64,000 nt of DNA from Aphelenchoides besseyi (GCA_024699855.1 JAMPIQ010000002.1:5456001-5520000); one strand, 5' to 3'. Numbered from the stretch's first letter, positions 20,781 through 34,900 are shown. The notes: generated from the sequence alone by a model not told the origin. Translations and numbers: made by a program.

Positions 20781-23700
20781 TTAACGTGGAATGGGATCAC
20801 GATAGTGCAACTTGAACCAATTGATCATCGATTCTAATCCCGGGAAGTTGTGTTGACGAAAACGAAAACCTTCTGATGTGGCGGTAAAGTATTCGTGACG
20901 TGGACGATTGAGTTGATAGGAGATAACGAATTTGCCAGGATACGTTTTACTTGCAGTGAAGATATAACTAAAAGGTGATTCAGAAGTCAGATTGTTGTTA
21001 CTATAAAAACGTACGGTATACGTCCTGGTTGACTGCTTTTGAGTAAACGAATTTGCTCTTCAATCTCGTTCATATCTTCAGAAGCAAGAGAGTCCACAAA
21101 GTATTTGTGGTTAAGTACTTCTCGCACGTATTCAGCCAATGGAGTCACATAACGAGCCAGAATTTCGTCAAGATCTTCGAATACCTAAAATGACCACTTA
21201 AAAAGTTTCAGAAAGCTAAAAACCTCGTTATTAATTCGCAATTCTTTGCCCAGATCAAAAGCGTGTTTCTTTTTGTCTTCAATTATTGGAACATGTTGGT
21301 AGATGCCTTCAGTTACTTTCCATGTAACGGTAAGTTGATTAATCGACTTAGAAGAAGGACGAATGATTGCTTCACCCTGAGTTTGAGAATTTAAAAAAAG
21401 TTCAATCGACAATTCTTTTACCTGGCTCATGTTACTGAGCATACGTTCGGCATCAGCTGCAGTAACGTTGTGAAACGATTGGTGCGAAATCACACGTTTC
21501 GTGAACGTTGTTTTAGCCCGTGTGCCCTTCTGAATTTTCTCCTCTTTGGCCTTCAGATCCTTGTTCATTTGATCAGAATCGAAATGAGAATCCAATACCA
21601 CGTTTTCGTCTCGTTGTAAATCAGTCGTCTTACAACTCAACTCACAAATCAAGCGATCTGGTTGGAATGACAAAACTCGACAAGCAATCGGTTGTCCGGG
21701 TCGCACAATATCCGATGGATCATTGAAAGATGTGGGCATGTCAGAGAGATTTGAGCGATGAATGTAACCGCTTACTCCATCGTCCAATTGTACTCGAACA
21801 CCAGCTCCAAATCCACGACAAAACTCAGTGCCCATATGCGTTTGTGTCAAATAATCCTTATCAGCAAAAAGTGTTCGACACGACGGGCAACTGTAGTCAC
21901 TTCCAATTTTGCGCGGTTCTGTCTTTGGATCATTCGGATCATATGCCGTTTTTCTGTATTGAATACGCTGAACTCGTCCGTGAACAAGTTTACCTACAAA
22001 TCAATTTGAGCTACTCCGTTTTTAAACTCACCATCCTGATACAATTCGTAGTTTGGAACTAATTCTTTAAAGAGATCAAATCCATTGAGTGGAATAGGTG
22101 GTTCTCGAAGATCTTTATATTGATTGTTGAGTTCGGCACGAATATCGTATAATGTGATGCTTTTGTTACCAAATCCTTGACGATCAAGTTCTTTGGCGAA
22201 CGCGTCCAAGTCCAAATCTTTTAATCGATCAGGAGCAGCGATAATCTCGTTGATTGCCGAAGTTGCATCGTTATTTTCTTCGAATTCAAGCGCATCAATG
22301 GCCATTTTGCGTGCCCATTCGTAGGTTTCGGGATGCACACGTGAACCGTCCAATTGCTCCAGCTCATCACTTGTTCTATCTTTCACTTTCTCAACATCAA
22401 TCCGAATGAATCCAGCAGCGTTTACGAAGATCGTCGGTCCAAGATTGCACCAAGTAACCAATTTGGAGCGGGCGTCGAGCATCTCATTTTTATGTTTCAA
22501 CAACTGCATAATGTGATTCGCCTTTTGTGGACCAAGACCGCAAACGAATTGAAGAACACCGGAAGTGTGTGGAAATTCGATGCAATAATTGATATCAACA
22601 CCAACTTCACTGACACGATTAATGAAGGCTCGTTCATAACACCAACGAAGATCCCCTTTTGGAACATAATCTTGAAGCGGATGAATACGAATACCCAAGA
22701 AGTCGTCGTCCGAATTGCACAAATGAGCGTATTCAACCAGCGGATCTAACAAACAACGACCAACCGAAATGGCCAATCGCATTAGTGTATTGTAGGTTGG
22801 GAATTCGCGCTAAAAATCATGGAGTTTATTTGAAATTGTGTTCAACAAACCTCAGACATTTTACTTTTTGCATATACCTTTGCAGCTTCGGCCGTAACGA
22901 TGTGGACGGGAATCTTTTCGGGCAGTCGTCGGCCATCATCAACCGCCTGTTCGATTGTTTTTTCAACGTCAACTTTCAATGAGCTTGCGCGCATATCTGA
23001 TGCAGCAATGGCAATAACATGGGGACGATGGGCACGACACATTTCAATGAAGGCTCGCAATGAAACGTTGGCACTATTCTGAAAATACGTCAAACTTTTC
23101 AAAATTGCTACATCAAACAAACCCCATTGGCACGTTGATCGAAACGTGTGCGAAATGAGACGGGACATGTGTCGGAAACCATTCCGTTATGATCCAAAGC
23201 AATAGCCGTCGTTTCACCGGAAAACTCAGCAGATGGCGCGAGAGCAATCACACGAACTTGCGGATTGTTCGCTTCAATATCTTCCGGTCCATCTTCGTTA
23301 CTGTAGTAGGCAATTGTGGGCCGATATTTGCCGGGACTAATGCGACTTTCAAAGTAACGACTGGCCTCCTGAAAACCGAAAGTTTCACTCGAGTGAATTG
23401 AACTTACGCGCAAAACACAATCTTTTGCTTCGCTCAGTAGAATCTCATGAGTTTCTCGTGCAAATTGTTTTTCCAAAACTTGTACACATTCTTTCAGGGC
23501 TTTGTTTCGGTAAACATCCCATTTCATTGACACTTCGGTGCTCTCATCGACAGCGAAATAATTTCCTGCCAAGACTTCTTGGAGTATCAGACCCGGCGTT
23601 TGGTCATTCTCTGACTTCTCGTCATTTTCTGGATCCTTGGCGTCGATGTAGATTTCAACGTTCAACAAATTTTGTTGTTTTGCCTGAAAACTTAGTTAGA

Positions 23701-25866
23701 AAGCTTATTCTCGAACTTACCAAATCGAATCGCAAGTAATCAGTCTTCTCCAGTTCTCGAATAGGCTTTTCGGTGATATATCGACGAGAAAACATTGGAT
23801 GATTTTCATCAATTTCAACAAGCCCTTTTTTCGTTGGATAAGCTCGTAGTTTTGCGTTATTACGATAGATTTCGCGTATTTTGCGTCGAATACCCGGCTC
23901 ACGGCTCAATTGATACGACATCACGTAGACGGCAGCGTTGAGTACAGACTCGACATTCGGGAAAAGAGCAGAAGTTAAGTGTTGAGCAGCAACCTCTTCG
24001 GGTGTCAACGTTTCGCTGGTGCAGTGATGTCGCTTGTATTCGAAATTTTCGGCAACTTGTTCAGCAGTTAAACCGAATCGCAATGCAACATTTCCCGCGC
24101 CGTTCAACACGCAATTCCAATAACGATCGTTGCGAGGAGTTTGTTTGGGAAGTGCAGGTGGTCGTTGTTCGGGATCCTCAATCTGCTCGATTTCGTATTG
24201 AACCATTCGAGTCAGGAAATTCGAGTAGTAGAGTTGAAAATGCTCGTAACAATCCATGATTTCTTCAGCGTTCTGTGCGTTTTGTAAACTAAATAAACGA
24301 TATAATTTACATTCGTCAGAGCAAACTCACTCAAGATAGTTTTTATCGGAAATTGGTCGAATGATCTCGTCGAGTTGCGACAAATCGCGAATAAACTTGT
24401 CCATGCGACCGTACAAGGAAGTTAAACGTTGTTTTCGATCACGGAAATGGAGCCACTAAAATGATTTGTGCTCAATAATCGTTGATGTTACTAGCAATTT
24501 ACCTTTTCATCAAACTCGTAAATCGTCCAGAGATCCGGAAGTGCAAGCGCACTATCGACGTGTTCTTTACGGTAGAAAGCAATGAATGGAACTTCGAAGT
24601 TTGAGTTGCGAATAAAGTTCAGTGCTTCCTGAATCTTGTCGGGTGCATCTCGATCGATTTCGTCTTTTGACAAACTACCAACATTAACCAACGTGAAGCC
24701 GATTCCTTCTTGTGTACTCGTAACACTGGACAACTCAAATCCACGCTGTTGAATCCAAAGTGCTTCCATTTTCAGTTCATCATCTTCACCCTTAGTTACG
24801 GGAATTGAACGCGTTTGAAAACGTTCGGGCACATCGTTGAAAATAATTTTTCGACCTTCGGTATCGTGCTTAGCCAATTCCTCGGGCTCGATAACACCAA
24901 TAAGCGTGTGCTCATGACGATCAGATTCCAACCCTCCGTCTTCTTCGTCCATATCAGCAAATATTTCTAAAACAACTTCAATCGGAATGCGAGCCAAAAT
25001 CAACTAACCATTCATCTCGGTCAAAACATCTTCGCTTTCAAAGCCGAAGATCTCTTGAGCTTCTTGAAGTTCGCTAAAAAATTAACGTCCACAGAAAGAA
25101 AAGTATAAGACTTACGCTTGATTGCGAACCGGTCGTTTGTGTCGACGACGTCTGGATTCGGCATCATCATCGTGAACAATAAACTGATCTTCTGGAAAAA
25201 CTTTTCATACTGAATGACCTATAAGTCTTACCTTCATCATAAGACGAACGAGATGAGATAGAGTTGGATCGTGGAGGACGTCTCGTTCTTTGCAAACGAT
25301 CATCTTCAAAATCGTTCTTAAAATTACAACTTAAAATTGTTTAAACGTATTAGAACGAACCTCAAATATTTCGCGTTCAATTTTCAACCGGTCCTCTTCG
25401 TCGTCACTGATTTCAACTCGACCACCGGCATGTTTTCCCGTATTTTCGTTCACAAGATCGAGATCGTCGTCCAAAAGGTCGTCGGAAACCGAACCACTTC
25501 GATCACTCTTCTAAATCACAAACATTAACGACTGGAAATTTGAGTTTACATTATCGTCAACATCGGATTCTTCTTCTTCATTTTCGTCTTCATCAACAAC
25601 AAAACCGGCCATTTCCGCTTTTGCTCTCGCGTCGTCCTAAATATTCAAGTCTTACGAGTCGATTGAATGATCTTCAAACCTCTTCTTCGTCATCGTCTTC
25701 GTCACTACTGCTGCAAATTAACGAAAATTAAGCGCATTTATCACGGTTTTAATTACTCGATGTTTCGAGGCTTTTTGGACATTTTCTTCTTTTTAACCAC
25801 CGGCTCATCATCGGAGTCCAAATCGTTTTCAGACTCTTCGGCTTGATTGTCAATAAAATGTGACAT
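20781..25866 (-). CDS. spt6 (emb-5 orthologue): SPT6 transcription elongation factor / histone chaperone
   Basis: SPT6 travels with RNA polymerase II, reassembles nucleosomes and binds the polymerase linker through a tandem SH2 module. About fifteen exons separated by short introns are visible. The N-terminus is acidic (MSHFIDNQAEESENDLDSDD, later runs of Asp/Glu from 25700 to 25150). Then come IPIEVVLEIFADMDEEDGGL, the helical core (MDCYEHFQLYYSNFLTRMVQ, the YqgF-like region with RVIALAPSAEFSGETTAIAL), the HhH-like LQFVCGLGPQKANHIMQLLK, and an S1 domain (FGAGVRVQLDDGVSGYIHRS). The tandem SH2 includes GEAIIRPSSKSINQLTVTWK and ends PGKFVISYQLNRPRHEYFTA...DPIPR with TAA at 20781. Domain order and length match full SPT6. 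It faces MED7 across about 180 bp. Confidence 0.95.
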
Positions 25867-26046
25867 AACTTTAGAACAGTAAACGAGAAGTTATAAAATA
25901 AAAGTACCCAAAAAACCAAACACTAAAAATCTAATTGACGCCCTCAATCCGACAAACTTGACGCACTACAACAAAGCCGAAGCAAAGTTGACTCAAAGCT
26001 TGTTTTGCACTTAATTTCTGTCGAGAAGTTTGTCTGGACGTTTAAC
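25867..26046. promoter_or_regulatory. Divergent SPT6/MED7 promoter interval
   Basis: Only about 180 bp separate the SPT6 start codon (-) from the MED7 start codon (+). Both encode general RNA polymerase II factors, so a shared bidirectional promoter is likely. No TATA box stands out. This is inferred from position alone. Confidence 0.6.
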
Positions 26047-26732
26047 ATGGCCAACGCACCGGGTACTTCGCAAGCAGCACAAATCGTCAGTCCGTTTCCG
26101 GATCCACCCGAATTCGCTGTTTTGTACACTGCCGACAACATCACTAAGAATGAAATTCCCAAACCGCCGCCGATACCAAAGAAGTTCACTGTGTTTGGAG
26201 AAGAAATCGATCTTGAAAGCAAAATCGTTCAACCACTATCCGAAGTTGGAATTCAACAATACTACTCGTCAAGTACGAATTGGAAAGCAGAGCTCAAGAA
26301 ATTGAATCGAAGTGTCGTTGCCGCCTTTCTCGACTTGTTGGAAATTCTCATAAAGTAAGTCGACCACTAGAAATAAATTTATTAATGTTTTCAGGTCTCC
26401 GGACCATCCCGAACGATTGGAGAAATTCGACACAATTCGGATTCTCTTCATCAATATGCATCATTTGATCAACGAGTATCGACCGATTCAAGCGCGAGAC
26501 ACTCTACGACATATCATGGTTAAACAGAACAAAGAAATTAAGGTGGTTTCTATTTGCTCAACTAAAATAAACCTTCGATTTGCAGGCAGTAAACGATAAA
26601 CTACGAGCTCATCGCACAACTTCGATTCAGGTTTTTCGTCGTGTCCATGATGCATTCAGCAATGCCTTCTATGACCCGACGTTGATTAAAGCTCCCGAAG
26701 CATTTACGAACCCACCTGAATTTAATTTGTAA
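26047..26732 (+). CDS. MED7: Mediator complex subunit 7
   Basis: MED7 forms the hinge of the Mediator middle module with MED21. Three exons (26047-26354, 26395-26542, 26586-26732) join in phase with introns of 40 and 43 bp. The N-terminal signature SPFPDPPEFAVLYT and EIPKPPPIPKKFTVFGEEID is diagnostic, and is followed by ELKKLNRSVVAAFLDLLEIL, HLINEYRPIQARDTLRHIM and FRRVHDAFSNAFYD. The total of about 200 residues is close to the usual length. AATAAA lies at 26753, just after the stop. Confidence 0.96.
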
Positions 26733-26960
26733 TCTCTTAACAAACTCTTGCAAATAAAGCCGTTAACTTATTCAAACGTCCAACTTTTCTTCTGAATCGA
26801 TTTTTGATATTTAAAAGATGAGTTTTTCTTTTGGAGACTTTGAATATAAACTTCCGACTCGATCGATAGAACACGGAAAACAAGTTTATTTTGTACTGTA
26901 AATTTGTTCATCAACAAGGAGCTACGGCCAATTCTAAGAAAGGGATGTTCGATAGAGAGT

Positions 26961-27030
26961 GCGTGTTTGGCGCAGTGGTTAGTGACTACGCTTGTTGAAA
27001 GGCAAAGTTCGATTACTCGAGTGGTGAAGA
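26961..27030 (+). repeat. tRNA-derived sequence (pseudo-tRNA or SINE head)
   Basis: A near-consensus box A (TGGCGCAGTGG, about 26968-26978) and a box B-like GTTCGATTAC (about 27007-27016) have normal tRNA spacing. The flanks do not form an acceptor stem or a full T stem, so I call it tRNA-derived. It sits in the short gap between the 3' ends of MED7 and the channel gene. Confidence 0.5.
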
Positions 27031-27108
27031 ACTCTACGCAGCACTGGGCGCTGATTGACAATGATCGATAAAATGCGTTCTGAACTCAAAGAAATCGACT
27101 TTTTTGTT

Positions 27109-29203
27109 TTATACTCGTTGTGTTTCTTTCAATCGATATCGAGTAAGAAGAACGCAGGCCAAACGATCAACTCGTGATGTCAGGTTCTGTAGATGAAATC
27201 CAAGTTGTTGTTGTCGCTGACGTAACAAAATTAGTCGATCTTCAGTCTCGGCGAATGCCTGTAAATTTAACATTTGCATGAAAAGGTGGAATGAAGCAAA
27301 TTCACCCGTCTTATCGTAATTATATCATCTTCTTCTTCGGTTCGTAATCTCAACTTCCATCTAAGATGTCGGAAGTCTAACACAGAAAGAAGTAAATTAC
27401 GTTGAGCTAATCTCAAATGTAACGCTGTCGTTTTCAATGACACTCCGTGATTAACTCCATCTAATCGTTTTTGCCATCGAACAACTCTCCAAGTACTCTG
27501 CAGTACTCGGGCTGCTGCATGCTTGTATCTGAATTACAAGTCAAACTTATTTTCAATTCCATAAACAACTTACTTTTGTTGCAATTGAGATTCTGATACG
27601 ACTTGGTTAACCCTACGCTCAGCTAAGCTCAACAGCATACGTTGGCTCAGAAGTACGGTAATTAATGATGAAAAAACTGTTCCCTGAACGAATTTATAGT
27701 ACACAAAATACAATCTTTTTTTACGTACAACTATTCCCGTAAAGATAGCAATCGTTCTACCGCATAACGTTACTGCCTTCATATCTCCATAGCCAATAGC
27801 AAAAAATGTCTGTAAATGAAAGACTTGTAAACATTATGTTTGATTATTTGTCGTACCACAGCTTCAAACCACGCGTAATCGAAGAGAAAGTGAGTTGTTG
27901 GCAAATATGGATCTCGTTCTGTAGCAAAACGTTCACACTGAGTTACTGAAATTCGATAATAATGTTATCAATAATACAAACTGTACAAGCTTAAAAGCAC
28001 TGTACTTACTTAACCACGTAGCACTTGCCCAATAGGTCACACTGACAACGAGAACCAATGTGAGCGGCCGTTCACCCAACAGACTTTTAAGTACAAATGG
28101 AAAATTGACGGGAATTTGGTTCAAAGAAGCAATTGTCCTTGTTCCGGCACTCTACAAATCGCTACTTAAACTTCATCTTTTCGATTCATTTATACCTGCA
28201 TCAATGCCGAATGAAGAACCATAAATCGGGCAAGAAGATAAAGACGTGCAAACATGGGCATTGTAAGGAAAACGTTTAATGGAATATGAGCCTTAAGTCC
28301 CAGCAACTCGCCTCCGCTTAAAACTGGTGGCCGAGGAACTTCGGAGATTAAATCGCTTTGTTCAACTGAAAATATGAAGATTAAGAATAGTTATTGTGTC
28401 ATTTGTAGTTTAAGACTTTTCACTGTTTTTTTTCATCAAGACGTGAAACCACAAACCGGTAGTTGAGCTTCCAGCACATGGACATATTGTACAAATCAAA
28501 AGTTCCAGAATTAGTTTGATTCGTCTTCTTTGAGTCATACAAAGAGCCGAATGTCCCGTATCAGCAGAAATGATCTACAATTTTTGTTTTGGATTACGAA
28601 TTAAGTGAGTTTCGTACTGCAACTTCTGTCCAATGATAGGCCACAATCAGACAGTCCAACACGAGAGTCGAGAGAACGATGGACATACGAAGAAACGTTG
28701 AAATTGGACCAACCTCAACACCATGACCCCAAGAGATCAAAAGTTCAACATGAAGAATCGAGAAAAATAATCCGAACAATGCAACACCAACAGACCAATC
28801 ACAAATCTTAACGTCAATTTAATCTTTTTTCATCTGAATCCGGTGACTCACTTTGACCCGTCGATCCGAGATTAACCGTCGCTTCTTGTAGCGTTCGTGG
28901 ACCGTTTGTTTTGAAATCAGAATCCCGTATCTCTTTTTCGATTGTGGTCCGGCATTAGAACTCACGACATTGGAACGATTCAACGGCGAACGTTCGTCTT
29001 CGTCTTCTTGCTCGCGAAATGAACGTAAAGCTGTAAAAAAACAATAAGCTCATTTGCTTCACATTCGTAAATACGAAATGATAAACATTCAGTTTTAACA
29101 GAAAGAGTCAATTAACTGGTTAAAACTTACGAACTGAGGAGTACAACGTAACACGTCCGGGCTTCTCTGCAAGAGAAAAGGCGCTCAAACGAGCAGCAGC
29201 CAT
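27109..29203 (-). CDS. Small-conductance Ca2+-activated K+ channel (SK/KCNN, nematode kcnl type)
   Basis: SK channels open when calmodulin, held at the C-terminal binding domain, binds Ca2+. The start MAAARLSAFSLAEKPGR is followed by a charged N-terminus. Then come S1-S2 (LFGLFFSILHVELLISWGHG and STFLRMSIVLSTLVLDCLIV), S3 (ILELLICTICPCAGSSTTGL), S4-S5 (FLTMPMFARLYLLARFMVLH, NQIPVNFPFVLKSLLGERPL), the pore with TFFAIGYGDMKAVTLCGR, S6 (IAIFTGIVGTVFSSLITVLL), and the calmodulin-binding helix (YKHAAARVLQSTWRVVRWQK). The filter GYGD is intact; the preceding Phe-Ala-Ile replaces the usual Leu-Ser-Ile. The stop at 27109 follows RYRLKETQRV. Nine or more short introns are present. It converges on MED7 with about 380 bp between stops. 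Confidence 0.9.
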
Positions 29204-31964
29204 TCTGTCGCCTCAAGGACGATCAAATTGAAACTGACGAATTCACGACATCTGAACTGATTCTAGACAACGTGTTAAGAATAGAAAATAGAGAAAGGTA
29301 AACACGATCTCTTCATTTTCAATTCAATCCGTTAACTGAACACCGACAGAAACTCGAGACAAATTGTTAGGTTGTGTGGAATTTCGAAGTGATAGACAAG
29401 GAAACACTCCAGTTAAATAAAGTGCCAGAATTCACACGCACATCGTAGGTTTTGTTTACGGTGCGAAGGGGGGAATTAAAAGACGACCGAACGTCGATGA
29501 TGTGCGAGATAGAGGCGCTCGAAACGCCCTGAAGCGCTTGGACTTAACTGTCAAACATCTTTGCATTTTCGCAATGATAGAACATTAAATCTTAACAAAT
29601 CGAAAATCGATAGAATGCAACGTCGTTCAAACTAAAAACGCCAAAAAACCGCTCTTTGCGGACCGTGTATTGGTGTTGTAAGTCAAAATCGTCGTGGCAA
29701 TGAAACAAGAGATATAATTAGATTTATCAGATTCGACACATTGGTTGGCCGTTTGAAACCTAACAAAACAGAGTAAGCGGATTAAACGAAATGGTATTCG
29801 ACTTCTTGACGGGCCGTGAAGTTCAGTGGGAAGAGCGAAAGGATCAAAAATTAATATGCTAATTCGAGAGCTGGAACTAAAAGTCAAAGTAGAAAGCTAA
29901 AACAAACATTGGAATACAATGAAACATTGGGACAAGTCAAGTTCATGACTTCATTTGCATTCTTGGTTGCTCGGAGGAAATTGGCAAACGGTTGCGGGTT
30001 GGTTGAACAAAAAAAAGTTGGAAAATTGCTGCTCGTCGTAAAGAATGGAATCTCAGCGGGCTGTCGGCGGAAAGGATTTACCTTACCTAAGAGCTTTGAC
30101 TGGTCGTTCCGTCTTGGCCGTTTTCTTCCTTCGAACTTGGCGGTTATGGTCGTCGTTTTTCTGTGCTCTACGCCTTGAAACCGCCTTTTTTTGCCGTCGA
30201 ACAGCTCACGTCATGTGGAAAATTGGACCGTTTCTTAATGTTTAAAGGCATTTTATCGGCTTATGACCGTACTCTTCAGTCTGACACTAAGATTTAAGTC
30301 TTTTGCTCGTAAAAAACTAAAATCTGTAGAAAGAACACGCTCCAGTTGCTTCAAGATTATAAGTCTTCAAATTGTAGAAAAACAAATCCATGACTTGTAG
30401 ATTAGAACTTCGTTTGTAAGCTTGCAACTAACGATAATCTTGGAACCAAAACTTCAACTACAAGGTTAACAAATACACTAAATTTGTACTTTAGTCATCT
30501 AATAGAAATTTAAAGCATTTCGTTTTGTTCTTCTGATAAAAAACTTGTAATCGGCAATTGAATGAATTGTTTCGTTCTCGATGTTGTCGTTGTAGTGTCA
30601 CTGTTCTGGGAAGAAATTTGGGTCTGCAATTAAGCGGCTCGGTTGGCCGACAGCCGTCTAGTGATCGATGAGAGTCCAAAGATGCCGTTCAGTTCGACGA
30701 TGTGCGAAAAAAGAAGAGACGAAAACATAAAAAGTTGAAAAATGGCGTCCCGGGTTGGAAAGTCGTTTGTCAAAGTGCGTCGATCCCCTTACAAATGTTC
30801 GTATCAAAAGAATCCGAGAAGCTTCGACAGTCGTAAACCTTTCGATCTTATCGCCTCAACATTTGCGTCCGAGCAAAACAAGCCAAATGATCGACCGATG
30901 ACCGCAAGTCAAATGCCGTTTCGGTTTTTGTCGGTTGGTTCGACACTGCCGACTCACAGACGTTTGTATTCTCGCGGATGTACAAATCAAAACAAGTGTC
31001 CGCTTTTGAGAAAATCGCCAGATGTACTCTGCGCACGATTTTTTAACGCAGAAAGTCGCATCTGAAGAGCAATTCGTCACACGTGTTCTCAAGGCACAGC
31101 CGTTCGATATTCGGACCTTTACGGTCATTGACAGCAAAAACATTGCGCGGCATTTACGAGCGAACATCAATGGACATCAGATCGTTGACAGTTCACCAAC
31201 TTGTACGAGCAACCTACGTGATTGATGTGCACCGCAGAGATCGTTTGTTCCGGATACCGTACCGAAGCATTTCACATCGTAGATTTTCGCACGTTCAGAA
31301 GTTTGTAAAAACGACAAGTCTCAATAAAATGGAACTTTTTGTTTGTTATGCGAAAGTAGAGAGCTGAACTTCATTTTCAACATCAGAGCACTTGTTTTTG
31401 TCTTGCAGTAATTACCTACAACGGAAGTTGCGTAACAACAACATGACTGCCAGTCGCGTTGATTTGCATTTCGGATAAGCGCGACGTTCGTTTCTTACCG
31501 AGAGGATTGGATCGCCAAACCAACGCGCAATCAAGGGCTTCGGTTTGGGGTCAGTAGTCCAAGTAAGTTGGGAGTGTTCGGCTCTTTAAGCAAAAGGTCC
31601 GTTTGTCCCCAAGATTTGCACATTCAAAATGTTTGTGATTCATTCTTCCGCCTTCATCAAGATTTATAATCATGCTCTTTGACGCCTTTGTTGATTGCTA
31701 GAATCGAATAACAGTTGGTGTCCGTGGACTCTTTTTTTAATTCGCGAACAGAGTTTGAATTTCGCGCCGACTTTTGCAACAGCAAGGCGGAGCGATCAGA
31801 TGGCTCCGCCCTTTGGCCATTGGCCGCTTCAACCACTCCCACTCGTTGATTTTTGACCTAACAGCAACAGTCCGTGTTTTCATTTGTCAACGTTTCAACG
31901 TCGCTATTTACATCGCGCAATTCAAAACTGTTCATTTCAGCGCTTTGGGTAACTTTGTGAAGTC
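29204..31964. other. Intergenic region between the channel and papilin starts, no supported gene
   Basis: Both flanking genes start outward from this 2.8 kb gap, so it should hold their promoters. Small open frames exist on both strands (for example 30045-30245, 30742-31065 and 31083-31367 on +). None shows exon continuity, a signal peptide or a recognised motif. I list no gene here. Confidence 0.5.
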
Positions 31965-34900
31965 ATGACGCGCTTCAAACAGCAACTTCCGCTGTTCCTC
32001 ACGATATTGTTGGTAACGACATGCAATGCGTGGAGTTTCTCGTTTTTCTCTAATCAAGTGAGTGGCCGAGTATCCAGATCCTCTTTATCGTGTAATTTAG
32101 CCACAAACAATCAGTTTGCATCCAAACTCTCCACTCGAAGCCGATCCCGCGCATCTTCGTATTCGTCGACAAGCATATCAGACCACGACGGCCGATGGCG
32201 AGTCGACAGTTACTGTCGATCATACGGGCGGGAACGCAGAATCCGGTTCATGGGGTCAATGGCAACGTGAAGGAGAATGTAGATCTCATTCTCAGTTAAC
32301 ATATAACCTTTTTCTTTTAGGCTCTCGATCATGCGGTGGTGGTGTTTACAAAGAAAAACGATCGTGCAAGTGAGTAATCGAAGTTCAAATGAATTTAATT
32401 GTAAGAACCTTTAGCGGTGAATGTACTGGTGCTAGTGCTCGTTACTTCTCTTGCAATACTGATCCCTGTCCTGACGATTCGGAAGATTTTCGCGCTGCAC
32501 AATGCAGCTCTCACGACGACGATCCAATCGATGGGAAATATTACAAGGTACGTTTATGATGGTCAAATTCGTTCTCTACAGTTTGTTTAGTGGATTCCAC
32601 ATACCGGCGCGAACAAGTGCGAGTTGACGTGCAAACCGACGATTGGAAGTTTCTATTACAAATGGGCCGATAAAGTGGTTGATGGAACGAAATGTGATCA
32701 ACTGTACAACGACATTTGTGTTGATGGCGTTTGTTTACCTCTTGGCTGTGATGGAAAGTTGGGATCAAGTACGTTGATTTACGTGAAGATTGCTATTTAC
32801 TGTATTCTTAAAATTTAGCCGCTAAAGCAGACAAATGCGGAGTTTGTAACGGAAAAGGAACGACGTGCAAAGGAAACGATGGAGTAATCAAGGAGTCGAC
32901 GTTGTCTAACGGCTACAACGATTTGATTACTTTGCCAATGGGTGCAACTTCGATTAAGATCGAAGAGAATCGTCCAACAAGCAACAGTTTGGGTGAGTTT
33001 TCGAAGGAGATTAAGTCCGAATGGATTTGTTTACAAGAAACTGCCGTTCATTAGTCACCGTAATGCGCCAGACGCTCGAAAAGTTTATGCGTTGGCCATT
33101 TGATGGTCGATAAGCCGAATTGAATTGGGGAGCAATAAACAAACGAAAAGATTCGCATAAACAATCGGGGATCAAATTCACTTCCAAATTGCCAGTTGCA
33201 GTTCGAACATAACCAAGTTATAAAAAGCGAAGAGCAAAAGTCATGTAAACTGAAAACGAGTTTTAGCGTTGAAAAACGAAAGCGGTCATTACTTCTTGAA
33301 TGGAAATCACCAATTGCAACTCGGAGATGGCGATGTTTCGGCTGGAGGTGCGGTTTTCAAGTGAGTAATCGACAGAAACAAAAGAAATCATTAAAACTAT
33401 TCAGATACCAAAAACCGAAACCTGACGGTGTTTTAACCGAACGCTTGACTGCAGCGGGTCCGTTGAAAGAACCGGTCACAGTTCAACTTCTCTTCCAACG
33501 TGGTTCCCATGGAAGTGCAGTGAAATACGAATACTGGACACCACTTGAGGAGGATCTTCCGTACATCTACAAGCCCGGCGAGTGGTCGGCATGTTCCGTT
33601 TCATGTGGCAAAGGAGTCAAAACTCGAAGTGCATTCTGTACGGATCAATCGAACAATCAACGAGTAGAGGACGAACTTTGCGAGGAGAACAATTCAACGA
33701 AACCGGAACTCGAAAAACCCTGCCAAACAGTCGATTGTGAAGCCGAATGGTTCATTGGTGAATGGGAGTCCTGTTCGGAAAGTTGTGGAAATCACGGATG
33801 GAAATATCGAGTTGTTTATTGTCATAAAGTTTTTGCAAACGGAAAACGAATGACCGTCGATGATTCCAATTGTACGTCTGTGGAACGACCAGCCGTAAAA
33901 GAATCTTGTAATCGATTTGCCTGTCCGGAATGGCATTTCGGACCATGGAGTGCATGTTCGGAGAAGTGTGGTGATGCCAAACAATACCGATCGGTTACCT
34001 GTCGAAGCGAAAAAGAGGGCGAAGAAGGAAAACTACTGTCCGCCGATCAATGTCCAGGAGATGTCAAGTTAGAAAACGAACGATATTGCAATCTCGGACC
34101 ATGCGAAGGACTGACCTTCAAAACAAGTGATTGGGATTTGGTTTGTTGATCACAACAAAATGCGTTAACATACTTAAATTTTAGTGTGAACGATGTAATG
34201 ACACCGTTGAAACTCGGAATGTCACTTGTAGTGATGAAACCGGACGTTTGTATCCGTTGGAGAAGTGTCTTAGCGAAACGGAAACTGAAATTCCTCAAGA
34301 CAGCCGTTCGTGTGCCACATCGCCGCCGTGTACGTACGAATGGCACACTTCCGAATGGTCGAAGTGTAGCACCGAATGTGGACACGGACATAAAACTCGG
34401 AAAGTACATTGCGCAATCAACGAACTTGGAAATATTACGGTAATAAGTTCAAACAATCAATAATTGAAGTTGATATTTGAAGATTCTGGACGAAGGATTA
34501 TGTTCCGGCGATAAACCGGTCGATCGCGAGGAGTGTGTGAATGAAGAGAAGTGTACTGGCACTTACTTTACTGGTCCATGGTCGAACTGTTCGGAAGAGT
34601 AAGTAATTGACGAAAATGTTAGTATTTCGTTTGTGATTAGATGCGGTGGTGGTGTTCAAACACGTTTAATCGCATGTTTGAATTACGACAAGAAACCGGT
34701 TCCCGAATGGTGTGATGAAAAAGATCGTCCAAAAGAAGAACAACCGTGCAATGAAGATCCTTGTCCGACTTGTCACGAAGCCGAATTCGGTTGTTGTTTG
34801 AACAATATTACTGCTGCAGATGGACCTGATGGTCAAGGGTGTGAAGAATATGGTAGATTGCAAGATGGAAGCGGTGAAGAACCACTCGAAGACGAAATGA

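Noticed and set aside
30742..31367. Overlapping + strand frames of 107 and 94 codons
   Set aside because: Basic, Arg-rich content without motifs, splice continuity or a clear start; more likely 5' flank of papilin.
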